NCBI RefSeq assembly: GCF_000716435.1
Contig: NZ_JNWO01000020.1
Span: 124,001-188,000, forward strand
From: Streptomyces xylophagus
Lineage (GTDB): Bacteria; Actinomycetota; Actinomycetes; Streptomycetales; Streptomycetaceae
DNA: 64,000 nucleotides
Direction of reading: 5' to 3'
Under the pieces are notes generated by a model. It saw only the letters and a program-made list of their open reading frames with translations, made no database searches and was not told where the DNA came from. The position numbers were made by a program, and so were the translations under genes. The stretch's first letter is position 1, and each line of letters opens with the position of its first letter. Shown one piece after another: positions 1-8,363 of the stretch.

Positions 1-171
1 GGTCAGCGTCATGTCGATGGTCGCGATGTTCGCGTCGTCGATGTGCACGCCGTAGATGAGGCCGAGGTTGACGACGTCGATGCCCAGTTCGGGGTCGACC
101 ACGTCGAGCAGGGCCTCGCGGACCTCCTCCTCGGAGGCGGGCTTGATCTCCATGGTCTCGGTGTCACTCAT
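1..171 (-). CDS. sufT: SufT-like DUF59/MIP18 metal-sulfur cluster assembly factor (3' end outside window)
   Basis: Last gene of the suf operon; only the first 57 residues are visible because the gene runs off the left edge. The N-terminus carries the family motif DPELGIDVVNLGLIY (residues 26-40), typical of DUF59/MIP18 proteins that help Fe-S cluster maturation in the cytoplasm. The ATG at 171 overlaps the TGA of sufU by four bases, so the two are probably translationally coupled. Assignment rests on this motif and on the suf context. The exact step performed by SufT in actinobacteria is not settled, so the role is family-level. Confidence 0.85.
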   Translation of the reverse strand, partial: MSDTETMEIKPASEEEVREALLDVVDPELGIDVVNLGLIYGVHIDDANIATIDMTLT

Positions 172-641
172 GCCGTCTTCCTTTCCGCGTCGGCGTCGAC
201 TCCGCCCAGGGCCTGGGCCGTCGCGTCCTTCCACGCCATCCAGCTGAGGAGGGCGCACTTCACCCGTGCCGGGTACTTGGAGACACCGGCGAACGCGATC
301 GCGTCCTCCAGCACCTCCTCCATCGCGTCGTCGGGCTCGGTGCGGCCCTTGGACTGCATCAGCTCCAGGAAGGTCTCCTGGATCTTCTGCGCCTCGGACA
401 GCTCCTTGCCGACGAGGAGGTCGTTCAGTACGGAGGCCGAGGCCTGGCTGATGGAGCAGCCCTGGCCCTCGTAGGAGATGTCGGTGATCTGCTCGCCGTC
501 GTACTTCACGCGCAGTGTGATCTCGTCGCCGCACGTCGGGTTGACGTGGTGCACCTCGGCGTCGCCATCCCGCAAGCCCCGCCCGTGCGGGTGCTTGTAG
601 TGGTCCAGGATGACTTCCTGGTACATCGAATCCAGCTTCAC
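168..641 (-). CDS. sufU: Fe-S cluster assembly sulfur transfer protein SufU
   Basis: 157-residue SufU/IscU-type protein. The three conserved cysteines are visible: C37 in NPTCGD, C62 in GQGCSIS and C129 in RVKCALL, with D39 completing the usual zinc site. In SufU proteins of Gram-positive bacteria this site is a zinc-dependent sulfurtransferase that accepts persulfide sulfur from SufS and passes it to the SufBCD scaffold. The GDEITLRV context after C37 and full family length argue for an intact protein. It starts 14 bases after sufS ends and overlaps the DUF59 gene downstream, fitting one polycistronic suf mRNA. Confidence 0.95.
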   Translation of the reverse strand: MKLDSMYQEVILDHYKHPHGRGLRDGDAEVHHVNPTCGDEITLRVKYDGEQITDISYEGQGCSISQASASVLNDLLVGKELSEAQKIQETFLELMQSKGRTEPDDAMEEVLEDAIAFAGVSKYPARVKCALLSWMAWKDATAQALGGVDADAERKTA

Positions 642-655
642 GTTCAGCCAGCTCC

Positions 656-1912
656 TCAGCCGAAGAAGTTCCGTACGTGCTCCAGACCGTCGACCAGTGC
701 GTCGATCTCGGCCGGCGTGGAGTACAGATAGAACGACGCTCGCGTGGTCGCAGGAATTCCGTAGCGGAGGCAGACCGGCCGTGCGCAGTGGTGGCCGACC
801 CGGACCGCGATGCCTTCCTCGTCCAGCACCTGGCCCACGTCGTGCGGGTGGATGTCGCCGAGCGTGAAAGAGATCGCCGCGCCCCGGTCCTCGGCCGTGG
901 TGGGGCCGATGATCTTCAGGTCGGGGACGTCCAGCAGGCGCTTCACCGCGTACTCGGTCAGCGCGTGCTCATGGGCGAGGATCTTGTCCATGCCGATCGC
1001 CGACAGATAGTCGATCGCCGCGCCGAGACCGACCGCCTGCGCGATCGGCGGGGTGCCCGCCTCGAACTTGTGCGGGGCGGGGGCGTACGTCGACGAGTGC
1101 ATCGACACGGTCTCGATCATCTCGCCGCCGCCGAGGAACGGCGGGAGGTCCTCCAGGAGCTCCTGGCGGCCCCACAACACACCGATACCCGTCGGGCCGC
1201 ACATCTTGTGGCCGGTGAAGGCCACGAAGTCGGCCTGGAGCGCCTGGACGTCCAGCGGCATGTGCGGGGCGGCCTGCGAGGCGTCGATCAGGACCAGGGC
1301 CCCGACCTCCTGCGCGCGGCGCACGATCTTCTCGACCGGGTTGACCGTGCCGAGGATGTTGGAGACCAGCACGAAGGAGACGATCTTCGTCTTCTCGGTG
1401 ATGACCTCGTCTATGTTCGAGAGGTCCAGCCGGCCGTCGTCCGTGAGGCCGAACCACTTCAGCTTCGCGCCCGTGCGCTGCGAGAGCAGCTGCCACGGCA
1501 CGATGTTGGAGTGGTGCTCCATCTCCGTGATGACGATCTCGGTCTCGTGGTCCACGCGGTAGGGCTCGTCGGCCCAACCCAGCATGTTCGCCACGAGGTT
1601 GAGCGACTCGGAGGCGTTCTTGGTGAAGATCACCTCGTCGCGGCTGGGCGCGTTGATGAACGTGGCGACCTTGTCGCGCGCGCCCTCGTACAGCGCCGTG
1701 GCCTCCTCGGCGAGCACATGCACACCGCGGTGGACGTTGGCGTTGTAGCGCTCGTAGTACTCGTTCAGGGCGTCCAGCACCTGGCGCGGCTTCTGCGAGG
1801 TCGCCGCGTTGTCCAGGTACACGAGCTTCTTACCGTCGTGAACCGTGCGGTCCAGGATGGGGAAGTCCTTGCGGATCGCCTCGGTATCGAGGAGGCCCGG
1901 CAGTTGTGTCAC
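656..1912 (-). CDS. sufS: Cysteine desulfurase SufS
   Basis: 418-residue class V aminotransferase-fold enzyme that takes sulfur from L-cysteine as an enzyme persulfide. K236 in FTGHKMCGPTG is the expected PLP lysine and C376 in RVGHHCARPVC the persulfide cysteine. The short loop around the cysteine is typical of group II (SufS) rather than IscS enzymes. The PLP-contacting motif EMEHHSNIVPW lies at 130-140. The start is GTG at 1912, overlapping the sufC stop as GTGA, and the next gene is its usual sulfur acceptor sufU. Length and motifs indicate an intact enzyme. Confidence 0.96.
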   Translation of the reverse strand: MTQLPGLLDTEAIRKDFPILDRTVHDGKKLVYLDNAATSQKPRQVLDALNEYYERYNANVHRGVHVLAEEATALYEGARDKVATFINAPSRDEVIFTKNASESLNLVANMLGWADEPYRVDHETEIVITEMEHHSNIVPWQLLSQRTGAKLKWFGLTDDGRLDLSNIDEVITEKTKIVSFVLVSNILGTVNPVEKIVRRAQEVGALVLIDASQAAPHMPLDVQALQADFVAFTGHKMCGPTGIGVLWGRQELLEDLPPFLGGGEMIETVSMHSSTYAPAPHKFEAGTPPIAQAVGLGAAIDYLSAIGMDKILAHEHALTEYAVKRLLDVPDLKIIGPTTAEDRGAAISFTLGDIHPHDVGQVLDEEGIAVRVGHHCARPVCLRYGIPATTRASFYLYSTPAEIDALVDGLEHVRNFFG

Positions 1913-2676
1913 GCGGATACGCCACCCTTCGCGGTGTAGGCCTCGTAGCCCTCGTTCTCCAGCTTGTCGGCGAGCTCGGCGCCGCCGGACTCGACGATCC
2001 TGCCGCCGGAGAAGACGTGCACGAAGTCGGGCTTGATGTAGCGCAGGATGCGCGTGTAGTGCGTGATCAGCAGGGTGCCGACCTCACCGGTCTCGCGGAC
2101 GCGGTTGACGCCCTCGGAGACGACGCGCAGGGCGTCGACGTCCAGGCCGGAGTCGGTCTCGTCGAGGATCGCGATCTTCGGCTTGAGCAGCTCGAGCTGA
2201 AGGATCTCGTGGCGCTTCTTCTCACCGCCGGAGAAGCCCTCGTTGACGTTGCGCTCGGCGAAGGCGGGGTCCATGGAGAGGCGCTCCATGGTCTCCTTGA
2301 CCTCCTTCACCCAGGTACGCAGCTTCGGCGCCTCACCGCGGATGGCGGTGGCGGACGTACGAAGGAAGTTGGAGACGGAGACACCGGGGACCTCGACCGG
2401 GTACTGCATCGCGAGGAACAGGCCGGCGCGGGCGCGCTCGTCGACGGACATCTCCAGGACGTCCTCGCCGTCGAGGGTGACGGTGCCGCCGGTGATCGTG
2501 TACTTCGGGTGGCCCGCGAGCGAGTAGGCGAGGGTCGACTTGCCGGAGCCGTTCGGGCCCATGATGGCGTGGGTCTCGCCCTGCTTCACGGTGAGGTCGA
2601 CGCCCTTGAGGATCTCCTTCGTGGCGTTGTCGGCCTCGACGGTGACGTGCAGGTCGTGGATTTCAAGCGTTGCCAT
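1909..2676 (-). CDS. sufC: Fe-S cluster assembly ATPase SufC
   Basis: 255-residue soluble ABC-type ATPase that powers the SufB-SufD scaffold. Walker A GPNGSGKS is at residues 40-47, the ABC signature FSGGEKKR at 148-155 and Walker B AILDETDSGLD around 169-179; the modified signature and Walker B region are SufC hallmarks. The chosen ATG at 2676 is preceded by GAGGA at a good distance and gives the family N-terminus MATLEIHDL. A longer reading from 2718 would overlap the Rieske gene and adds unconserved residues. It has no membrane segments, as expected for a cytoplasmic cluster-assembly protein. Confidence 0.96.
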   Translation of the reverse strand: MATLEIHDLHVTVEADNATKEILKGVDLTVKQGETHAIMGPNGSGKSTLAYSLAGHPKYTITGGTVTLDGEDVLEMSVDERARAGLFLAMQYPVEVPGVSVSNFLRTSATAIRGEAPKLRTWVKEVKETMERLSMDPAFAERNVNEGFSGGEKKRHEILQLELLKPKIAILDETDSGLDVDALRVVSEGVNRVRETGEVGTLLITHYTRILRYIKPDFVHVFSGGRIVESGGAELADKLENEGYEAYTAKGGVSA

Positions 2677-2683
2677 GGGTTCC

Positions 2684-3013
2684 TCAGGACTCCTGGGTGA
2701 GGGAGGCGCGTACGTCAACGAGGACGCTGCCCCCTTCGATCTTTACGGGGTAAACGGGTACGGGGCGCGTGGCGGGCAGGCCGGACGGCTTGCCGGTGCG
2801 CAGGTCGAACGCGGAGCCGTGCAGCCAGCACTCGATCTGACAGTCCTCCACCTCGCCCTCGGAGAGCGAGACGTTCGCGTGCGAGCAGATGTCGTTGATC
2901 GCGAACACCTCTCCCGCGGTACGGACGACCGAGACCGGCGTGCCGTCGAGTTCCACCCGCTTCGGGGTGTCCTCCTCCAGCTCGCTCAGCCCACAGGCGC
3001 GTACGAACGACAT
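2684..3013 (-). CDS. Rieske-type [2Fe-2S] ferredoxin of the suf operon
   Basis: 109-residue small Rieske protein with the cluster ligands in order: C43-S-H45 and C62-W-L-H65. It resembles the ferredoxin components of aromatic ring dioxygenases, and automatic annotation often calls it that. No oxygenase subunits are nearby, however. The gene sits between sufD and sufC, overlapping the sufD stop by one base (A of ATG at 3013), an arrangement typical of actinobacterial suf operons. An electron-transfer or cluster-carrier role in Fe-S assembly is therefore more likely. That role is inferred from position only. Confidence 0.88.
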   Translation of the reverse strand: MSFVRACGLSELEEDTPKRVELDGTPVSVVRTAGEVFAINDICSHANVSLSEGEVEDCQIECWLHGSAFDLRTGKPSGLPATRPVPVYPVKIEGGSVLVDVRASLTQES

Positions 3014-4194
3014 CAGACCGACGCCTCCAGCTCCGCGTCGATCTTCTCGAGCAGCCGCTCCTGGATGTCGGCGACACCGATCTGCTGGACCAGCTCGGCG
3101 AAGAAGCCGCGGACCACCAGTCGGCGGGCGTCGTCGGCCGGGATGCCGCGGGCCATCAGGTAGAAGAGCTGCTCGTCGTCGAAGCGGCCGGTCGCGGAGG
3201 CGTGTCCGGCGCCGACGATCTCGCCGGTCTCGATCTCCAGGTTCGGCACGGAGTCGACGCGGGCGCCGTCGGTCAGCACGAGGTTGCGGTTCATCTCGTA
3301 CGTGTCGGTGCCCTCGGCGGTGGCCTCGATGAGCACGTCACCGATCCACACCGCGTGGGCGCCCTCGCCCTGGAGCGCGCCCTTGTAGACGGCGTTGGAC
3401 TTGCAGTGCGGGACGTTGTGGTCGACCAGGAGGCGGTGCTCCTGGTGCTGGCCGGCGTCCGTGAAGTACAGGCCGAACAGCTCGGCCTCGCCGCCGGGTC
3501 CGGCGTAGGCCACGCGCGGGTGCAGTCGTACGAGGTCGCCGCCGAAGGTGACGACGAACGACTTGAAGGTGGCGTCGCGGCCGATCAGGGCGTTGTGCTG
3601 GCCGACGTGCACGGCCTTGTCGTCCCAGTCCTGGACGGAGACGACGGTCAGCCTGGCGCCGTCGCCGACGATGTAGTCGACGTTGGCGGCGAGGACCGCG
3701 TCACCGGTGTGGTCGATGACGACGACGGCCTCGGCGAAGGCTCCCAGCTCGACGACCTGGTGGCCGTAGGCGACCCCGCCCTGGCCGTGCACGGCGATCC
3801 GGATGGGCTCGGTGAGGACCGTCTCCTTGGGGACGGTGATCACGCCGGCCTTCTCGAACGCCGAGTACGCCTGGGCGGCGACGCGGTCCACGGGGGTGCC
3901 CGCCTTGCCGAGGCGCGCGTCCTCGCGGCCCACGGTCTCGACGGTGACGCCCTCGGGGGCCTGGACGTCCACCTTGACGCCCTCGCCGGTGGCGACCGCG
4001 GTGCCGTCGTGCAGCCCGCGCAGGCGCTCCAGCGGGGTGAACCGCCACTCCTCCTCGCGGCCGTGGGGGACCGGGAAGTCCGCCACGTCGAAGGAGGGGG
4101 GCGCGCTCATGCGCGTGGCGACGGTCGACTCGGCGGCAACTGCCACCGCGCCGGCGGTGGTGGACCCCACCGGAATGCTCTGAGCCTCAGCCAT
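3013..4194 (-). CDS. sufD: Fe-S cluster assembly protein SufD
   Basis: 393-residue SufD, the partner of SufB in the SufBC2D scaffold. The N-terminal part has a low-complexity Ala/Val/Thr stretch (residues 1-30), then FPVPHGREEEWRFTPLERL (about 40-58), typical of SufD. The C-terminal beta-helix core follows, with conserved SATGRFDDEQLFYLMARGIP and a FAELV helix near the end. The ATG at 4194 fits family N-termini. The gene lies 62 bases after sufB and is coupled to the Rieske gene. SufD lacks the sulfur-receiving chemistry of SufB but is needed for iron loading in characterised systems. Confidence 0.95.
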   Translation of the reverse strand: MAEAQSIPVGSTTAGAVAVAAESTVATRMSAPPSFDVADFPVPHGREEEWRFTPLERLRGLHDGTAVATGEGVKVDVQAPEGVTVETVGREDARLGKAGTPVDRVAAQAYSAFEKAGVITVPKETVLTEPIRIAVHGQGGVAYGHQVVELGAFAEAVVVIDHTGDAVLAANVDYIVGDGARLTVVSVQDWDDKAVHVGQHNALIGRDATFKSFVVTFGGDLVRLHPRVAYAGPGGEAELFGLYFTDAGQHQEHRLLVDHNVPHCKSNAVYKGALQGEGAHAVWIGDVLIEATAEGTDTYEMNRNLVLTDGARVDSVPNLEIETGEIVGAGHASATGRFDDEQLFYLMARGIPADDARRLVVRGFFAELVQQIGVADIQERLLEKIDAELEASV

Positions 4195-4256
4195 GGCTGT
4201 CGGTCTGCTCTCTTTCCTGCGTCAGAATTCGTTTGCTGCTCTACGGAGGGCCGGTC

Positions 4257-5681
4257 TTAACCGACCGAGCCTTCCATCTGCAGCTCGATCAGCCGGTTGA
4301 GTTCGAGGGCGTACTCCATCGGCAGCTCCTTGGCGATCGGCTCGACGAAGCCGCGCACGATCATCGCCATCGCCTCGAACTCGGTCATGCCCCGGCTCAT
4401 CAGGTAGAAGAGCTGGTCGTCGCTGACCTTGGAGACGGTCGCCTCGTGGCCCATGGACACGTCGTCCTCGCGGACGTCCACGTACGGGTACGTGTCCGAG
4501 CGGGAGATCGTGTCGACGAGCAGCGCGTCGCACAGCACGTTCGACTTGGAGCCGTGGGCGCCCTCGCCGATCTCGACGAGACCGCGGTAGGACGTACGAC
4601 CGCCACCGCGCGCCACCGACTTGGAGACGATGTTGGAGGAGGTGTTCGGCGCCATGTGGACCATCTTGGAGCCGGCGTCCTGGTGCTGGCCCTCGCCCGC
4701 GAAGGCGATGGAGAGGGTCTCGCCCTTGGCGTGCTCGCCCATCAGGTAGACGGCCGGGTACTTCATCGTCACCTTGGAGCCGATGTTGCCGTCGATCCAC
4801 TCCATGGTCGCGCCCTCGTAGGCGACGGCGCGCTTGGTGACCAGGTTGTAGACGTTGTTCGACCAGTTCTGGATGGTCGTGTAGCGGCAGCGGCCGCCCT
4901 TCTTCACGATGATCTCGACCACCGCGGAGTGCAGGGAGTCCGAGGAGTAGATCGGCGCCGTACAACCCTCGACGTAGTGCACATAGGCGCCCTCGTCGAC
5001 GATGATCAGCGTCCGCTCGAACTGGCCCATGTTCTCCGTGTTGATACGGAAGTAGGCCTGGAGCGGGATCTCGACGTGCACGCCCTTCGGCACGTAGATG
5101 AAGGAGCCGCCGGACCACACGGCGCTGTTCAGCGACGCGAACTTGTTGTCACCGACCGGGATGACGGTCCCGAAGTACTCCTTGAAGAGCTCCGGGTGCT
5201 CCTTCAGCGCGGTGTCGGTGTCCATGAAGATGACACCCTGCGCCTCGAGCTCTTCGTTGATCTGGTGGTAGACGACCTCGGACTCGTACTGGGCGGCGAC
5301 ACCGGCGACGAGGCGCTGCTTCTCCGCCTCGGGGATGCCGAGCTTGTCGTACGTGTTCTTGATGTCCTCGGGCAGGTCCTCCCAGGACTCCGCCTGCTTC
5401 TCCGTGGAGCGCACGAAGTACTTGATGTTGTCGAAGTCGATGCCGGAGAGGTCGGAGCCCCAGTTCGGCATGGGCTTCTTCTCGAACAGGCGCAGGCCCT
5501 TGAGACGGAGCTTGGTCATCCACTCCGGCTCGTTCTTCTTGCCGGAGATGTCCCGGACGACGTCCTCGTTGATGCCGCGCTTGGCGGAGGCACCGGCCAC
5601 GTCGGAGTCGGCCCAGCCGTATTCGTACGTGCCCAGACCCTCGAGCTCGGGGTGGGCAGTCTCCTCGATGGGGAGCGTCAT
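4257..5681 (-). CDS. sufB: Fe-S cluster assembly scaffold SufB
   Basis: 474-residue SufB, the main scaffold on which the nascent cluster forms. Clear family blocks include [18 protein letters not shown] near residue 80, [19 protein letters not shown] mid-protein, [20 protein letters not shown] with the conserved cysteine, and the C-terminal [14 protein letters not shown]. Length matches the family. Its ATG overlaps the stop of the upstream regulator as ATGA (5678-5681), so the regulator and the assembly genes form one transcription unit. Translated, it is a close match to SufB of other Streptomyces as I know them, with no sign of damage. Confidence 0.97.
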   Translation of the reverse strand: MTLPIEETAHPELEGLGTYEYGWADSDVAGASAKRGINEDVVRDISGKKNEPEWMTKLRLKGLRLFEKKPMPNWGSDLSGIDFDNIKYFVRSTEKQAESWEDLPEDIKNTYDKLGIPEAEKQRLVAGVAAQYESEVVYHQINEELEAQGVIFMDTDTALKEHPELFKEYFGTVIPVGDNKFASLNSAVWSGGSFIYVPKGVHVEIPLQAYFRINTENMGQFERTLIIVDEGAYVHYVEGCTAPIYSSDSLHSAVVEIIVKKGGRCRYTTIQNWSNNVYNLVTKRAVAYEGATMEWIDGNIGSKVTMKYPAVYLMGEHAKGETLSIAFAGEGQHQDAGSKMVHMAPNTSSNIVSKSVARGGGRTSYRGLVEIGEGAHGSKSNVLCDALLVDTISRSDTYPYVDVREDDVSMGHEATVSKVSDDQLFYLMSRGMTEFEAMAMIVRGFVEPIAKELPMEYALELNRLIELQMEGSVG

Positions 5682-6400
5682 GCGGGGTTCCTCCCGGCGG
5701 TACTTGCAGATGCGTTATGTGTGGTCTTGGAAATCTTTGGGATGAACGTGGTGCACACACCGTCGCCGTGGGCGATGGTCGCCAGTCGCTGGACATGGGT
5801 GCCGAGCAGCTGGGAGAAGAGTTCCGTCTCCGCCTCGCACAGTTGCGGGAACTGCTCGGCGACATGGGCGACCGGGCAGTGGTGCTGGCAGAGCTGCTCA
5901 CCGACCGGTGCGCTACGCGCCGTAGCAGCGTACCCGTCCGCGCTCAGGGCCTTGGCCAGGGCTTCCGCGCGGTCCTCGGGGGCAGCGGCCTCGACGACCT
6001 TGCTGTACGCGACAGCCTGGGCGGCCATGCGGTCACGGGCGAAGGCGACGACGGCCTCGTCCCCGCCCTCGCGCTGCGCGATCCAGCGCAGCGCGTCCGC
6101 GGCGAGCTTGTCGTAGGACTGGTCGAAGGCGTCGCGACCGCAGTCGGTCAGGGCGAACACCTTTGCGGGCCGGCCGCGCGTGCGCGCGCCGTAGACCCGC
6201 TGCTCACGTGCTTCCACGACGTCGTCGGCGACGAGTGCGTCGAGATGACGGCGTACGGCGGCCTGGGTCAGCCCCAGCCGGCCGGCGAGGTCGGCCACGG
6301 TCGACGGGCCATGGTCCAGGATGGAGCGCGCGACACGGTTGCGGGTGGACCGCTCACCGGTCGCGAGTTCCTCCTGCGGAGCCTCGCCAACGTTTTTCAC
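5678..6400 (-). CDS. sufR: SufR-type Fe-S-sensing transcriptional regulator of the suf operon
   Basis: About 240-residue winged-helix regulator. The DNA-binding part contains [34 protein letters not shown] and the basic wing [10 protein letters not shown]. The C-terminal half has a cysteine cluster [10 protein letters not shown]...QLCEAE plus a later GVCTTF cysteine, as in SufR proteins that bind a [4Fe-4S] cluster and repress suf when clusters are plentiful. It overlaps sufB by four bases and is probably autoregulatory. The start is uncertain: GTG at 6400 gives the usual N-terminus VKNVGEAP, while an in-frame TTG at 6436 would add 12 residues. Neither has a strong ribosome-binding site. Confidence 0.88.
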   Translation of the reverse strand: MKNVGEAPQEELATGERSTRNRVARSILDHGPSTVADLAGRLGLTQAAVRRHLDALVADDVVEAREQRVYGARTRGRPAKVFALTDCGRDAFDQSYDKLAADALRWIAQREGGDEAVVAFARDRMAAQAVAYSKVVEAAAPEDRAEALAKALSADGYAATARSAPVGEQLCQHHCPVAHVAEQFPQLCEAETELFSQLLGTHVQRLATIAHGDGVCTTFIPKISKTTHNASASTAGRNPA

Positions 6401-6466
6401 AACGCCATTGTTGCGTAATTCCTCAGAGCCTGACAACCCGCGCCCGGCGGATGGACGGTGCGCTGC

Positions 6467-6485
6467 ATCACTTAGGCATACCTAA
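6467..6485. promoter_or_regulatory. Candidate iron box (IdeR/DmdR1-type operator)
   Basis: ATCACTTAGGCATACCTAA matches 13 of 19 positions of the DtxR-family consensus as I recall it (TTAGGTTAGGCTAACCTAA). It contains a perfect inverted repeat TTAGG-CATA-CCTAA at 6472-6485. The site lies in the divergent gap between the suf operon and the acetyltransferase gene at 6561, so it could serve either promoter. Iron control of suf in addition to SufR is biologically sensible, but it is inferred from this sequence alone. Confidence 0.5.
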
Positions 6486-6560
6486 TCTGACCTGCGAAAA
6501 CGATCTTTGATCGATCAATTCGGTAGCGCCTCCGACCCCCTTCAGGGACACTCCACGACC

Positions 6561-7409
6561 ATGCCCACACCCCCTCCCACCGGCCCACTTGTCACCCGGG
6601 ACACAGTCGCCGCACACCTGCGCGACCTGGGCGTCCGTCCCGGTGAGATCCTCCTCGCGCACACCTCCCTGAGCTCACTCGGATGGGTCTGCGGAGGCGC
6701 CGTGTCGGTCGTCCACGGGCTCCTCGACGCACTCGGCCCGGACGGCACCCTGGTCGTCCCCACCCAGTCCGGCGACCTCTCGGACCCGGCCCACTGGGCG
6801 AACCCGCCGGTCCCCCGCGACTGGTGGGACACCATCCGCACCTCCATGCCGTCCTACGATCCCCTCGTCACGCCCTCGCGAGGAGTCGGCATCATCCCCG
6901 AAACCGTCCGCACCTGGCCCGGCGCCCTGCGCTCCGCGCACCCGCAGACCTCCTTCGCGGCGATCGGCCCCCGCGCGGCCGAGATCCTCGACGGCCACGC
7001 GACCGACTGCCGGCTCGGCGAGCACAGCCCGCTGGCCCGCCTGGAGGCCCTCCACGCGCGCGTGCTGCTGCTCGGCGCGGGCTACGACACCTGCACGAGC
7101 TTCCATCTCGCCGAGTACCGCGTCCCGTCCCCGCTGGTCGAGATCGGCCGCCCAGGACCGGCCGGCTGGGAGACGGTGACCGAGGTGTCGATCGACTCGG
7201 ACCGCTTCGACGAACTGGGCCACGACTTCGAACGGGACTGTCCGGTCGTACGGGGACTGGTGGGCGCAGCCGAGGCACGCCTGTTCCCGGTGGCCGACGC
7301 CGTGGCCTACGCGGAACGCTGGCTGCCCCTGCACCGCCCCCGTGAGGAGGAGATCCTGCACCCTCCCCCACTCTCAACTTCGTTCGAGCGGGGGGACCCC
7401 CATCTCTGA
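6561..7409 (+). CDS. AAC(3)-family N-acetyltransferase
   Basis: 282-residue protein of the antibiotic N-acetyltransferase (aminoglycoside 3-N-acetyltransferase, FmrO/YokD-like) family. Visible family blocks are LLAHTSLSSLGWVCGGA with the following GPDGTLVVPTQ strand, TPSRGVGIIPETVRTWPGALRSAHP in the middle, and LLGAGYDTCTSFHLAEYR. Members use acetyl-CoA. Some inactivate aminoglycosides, but many chromosomal copies have other or unknown substrates, so resistance should not be assumed. ATG at 6561 follows AGGGA; an in-frame TTG at 6507 would add an unconserved 18 residues. It is divergent from sufR and shares its regulatory gap. The end of the gene carries a short Ser/Thr/Pro stretch. Confidence 0.82.
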   Translation: MPTPPPTGPLVTRDTVAAHLRDLGVRPGEILLAHTSLSSLGWVCGGAVSVVHGLLDALGPDGTLVVPTQSGDLSDPAHWANPPVPRDWWDTIRTSMPSYDPLVTPSRGVGIIPETVRTWPGALRSAHPQTSFAAIGPRAAEILDGHATDCRLGEHSPLARLEALHARVLLLGAGYDTCTSFHLAEYRVPSPLVEIGRPGPAGWETVTEVSIDSDRFDELGHDFERDCPVVRGLVGAAEARLFPVADAVAYAERWLPLHRPREEEILHPPPLSTSFERGDPHL

Positions 7410-7439
7410 GGCCAGGCCGACCTACCTAGACTCGGGCGC

Positions 7440-8363
7440 ATGCGAAGTGAGCCCGTGCTCCAGGTCCAGGCCCTGGTGAAGCGGTACGGCACGAAGACCG
7501 CGGTGAACGGCCTCGACCTGGTGGCCCATGCGGGTGTCACCGCAGTACTCGGTCCCAACGGAGCGGGCAAGACGACCACGGTCGAGACCTGCGAGGGGTA
7601 CCGGAAACCGGACTCCGGCACGGTGCGCGTCCTGGGCCTCGACCCGGTCCGTGAGTCCGCCGCCCTGCGCCCCAGAATCGGCGTGATGCTCCAGTCCGGC
7701 GGCGTCTACTCGGGCGCCCGCGCCGACGAGATGCTCCGCCATGTCGCCAAGCTGCACGCGCACCCCCTGGACGTGGACGCCCTCATCGAGCGCCTGGGGC
7801 TGGGCAGTTGCGGCCGTACGACGTACCGCAGGTTGTCGGGCGGCCAGCAGCAGCGCCTCGCGCTCGCGATGGCCGTCGTGGGCCGCCCGGAACTGATCTT
7901 CCTGGACGAGCCGACCGCCGGCCTGGACCCCCAGGCCCGCCGTGCCACCTGGGACCTGATCCGGGACCTCCGCGCGGACGGTGTCTCGGTCGTCCTCACG
8001 ACCCACTACATGGACGAGGCCGAGCAACTCGCCGACGACGTCGCCATCATCGACGCCGGCAAGGTCATCGCGCAGGGCTCCCCCGAGGACCTGTGCCGCG
8101 GCGGCGCCGAGAACACCCTCCGCTTCACCGGCCGCCCCGGCCTCGACGTCGGCTCCCTGCTGAAGGCCCTCCCGGCCGACTCCACGGCCGCCGAACTGAC
8201 CCCGGGCTCCTACCGCGTCGGCGGCAAGGTCGACCCCCAACTGCTCGCCACGGTCACCTCCTGGTGTGCGCAGCACGGGGTGATGCCGGAGAAGATCTCG
8301 GTCGAACGGCACACCCTGGAGGACGTGTTCCTGGAACTCACCGGCAAGGAGCTGCGCGCGTGA
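7440..8363 (+). CDS. ABC transporter ATP-binding protein (DrrA/CcmA type)
   Basis: 307-residue ATPase of an ABC-2 exporter. Walker A GPNGAGKT is at residues 38-45, the signature LSGGQQQR at 132-139 and Walker B LIFLDEPTAGLD about 149-160, followed by the H-loop TTHYMDEAEQ. The roughly 90-residue C-terminal extension (FTGRPGLDVGSLL through LEDVFLELTGKEL) is typical of drug and lipid exporters of the DrrA type. Its TGA overlaps the GTG of the permease gene (8360-8363). Together they should form a homodimeric two-gene exporter; the substrate cannot be read from sequence. Confidence 0.93.
   Translation: MRSEPVLQVQALVKRYGTKTAVNGLDLVAHAGVTAVLGPNGAGKTTTVETCEGYRKPDSGTVRVLGLDPVRESAALRPRIGVMLQSGGVYSGARADEMLRHVAKLHAHPLDVDALIERLGLGSCGRTTYRRLSGGQQQRLALAMAVVGRPELIFLDEPTAGLDPQARRATWDLIRDLRADGVSVVLTTHYMDEAEQLADDVAIIDAGKVIAQGSPEDLCRGGAENTLRFTGRPGLDVGSLLKALPADSTAAELTPGSYRVGGKVDPQLLATVTSWCAQHGVMPEKISVERHTLEDVFLELTGKELRA

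Noticed and set aside
2684..3013. Aromatic ring dioxygenase ferredoxin
   Set aside because: No oxygenase or reductase subunits nearby; the gene is embedded in the suf operon, where such a Rieske protein is normal for actinobacteria.
6561..7409. Acquired aminoglycoside resistance gene
   Set aside because: Codon use matches neighbours, there are no mobile elements near it, and chromosomal AAC(3)-family genes are common in Streptomyces with unproven substrates.
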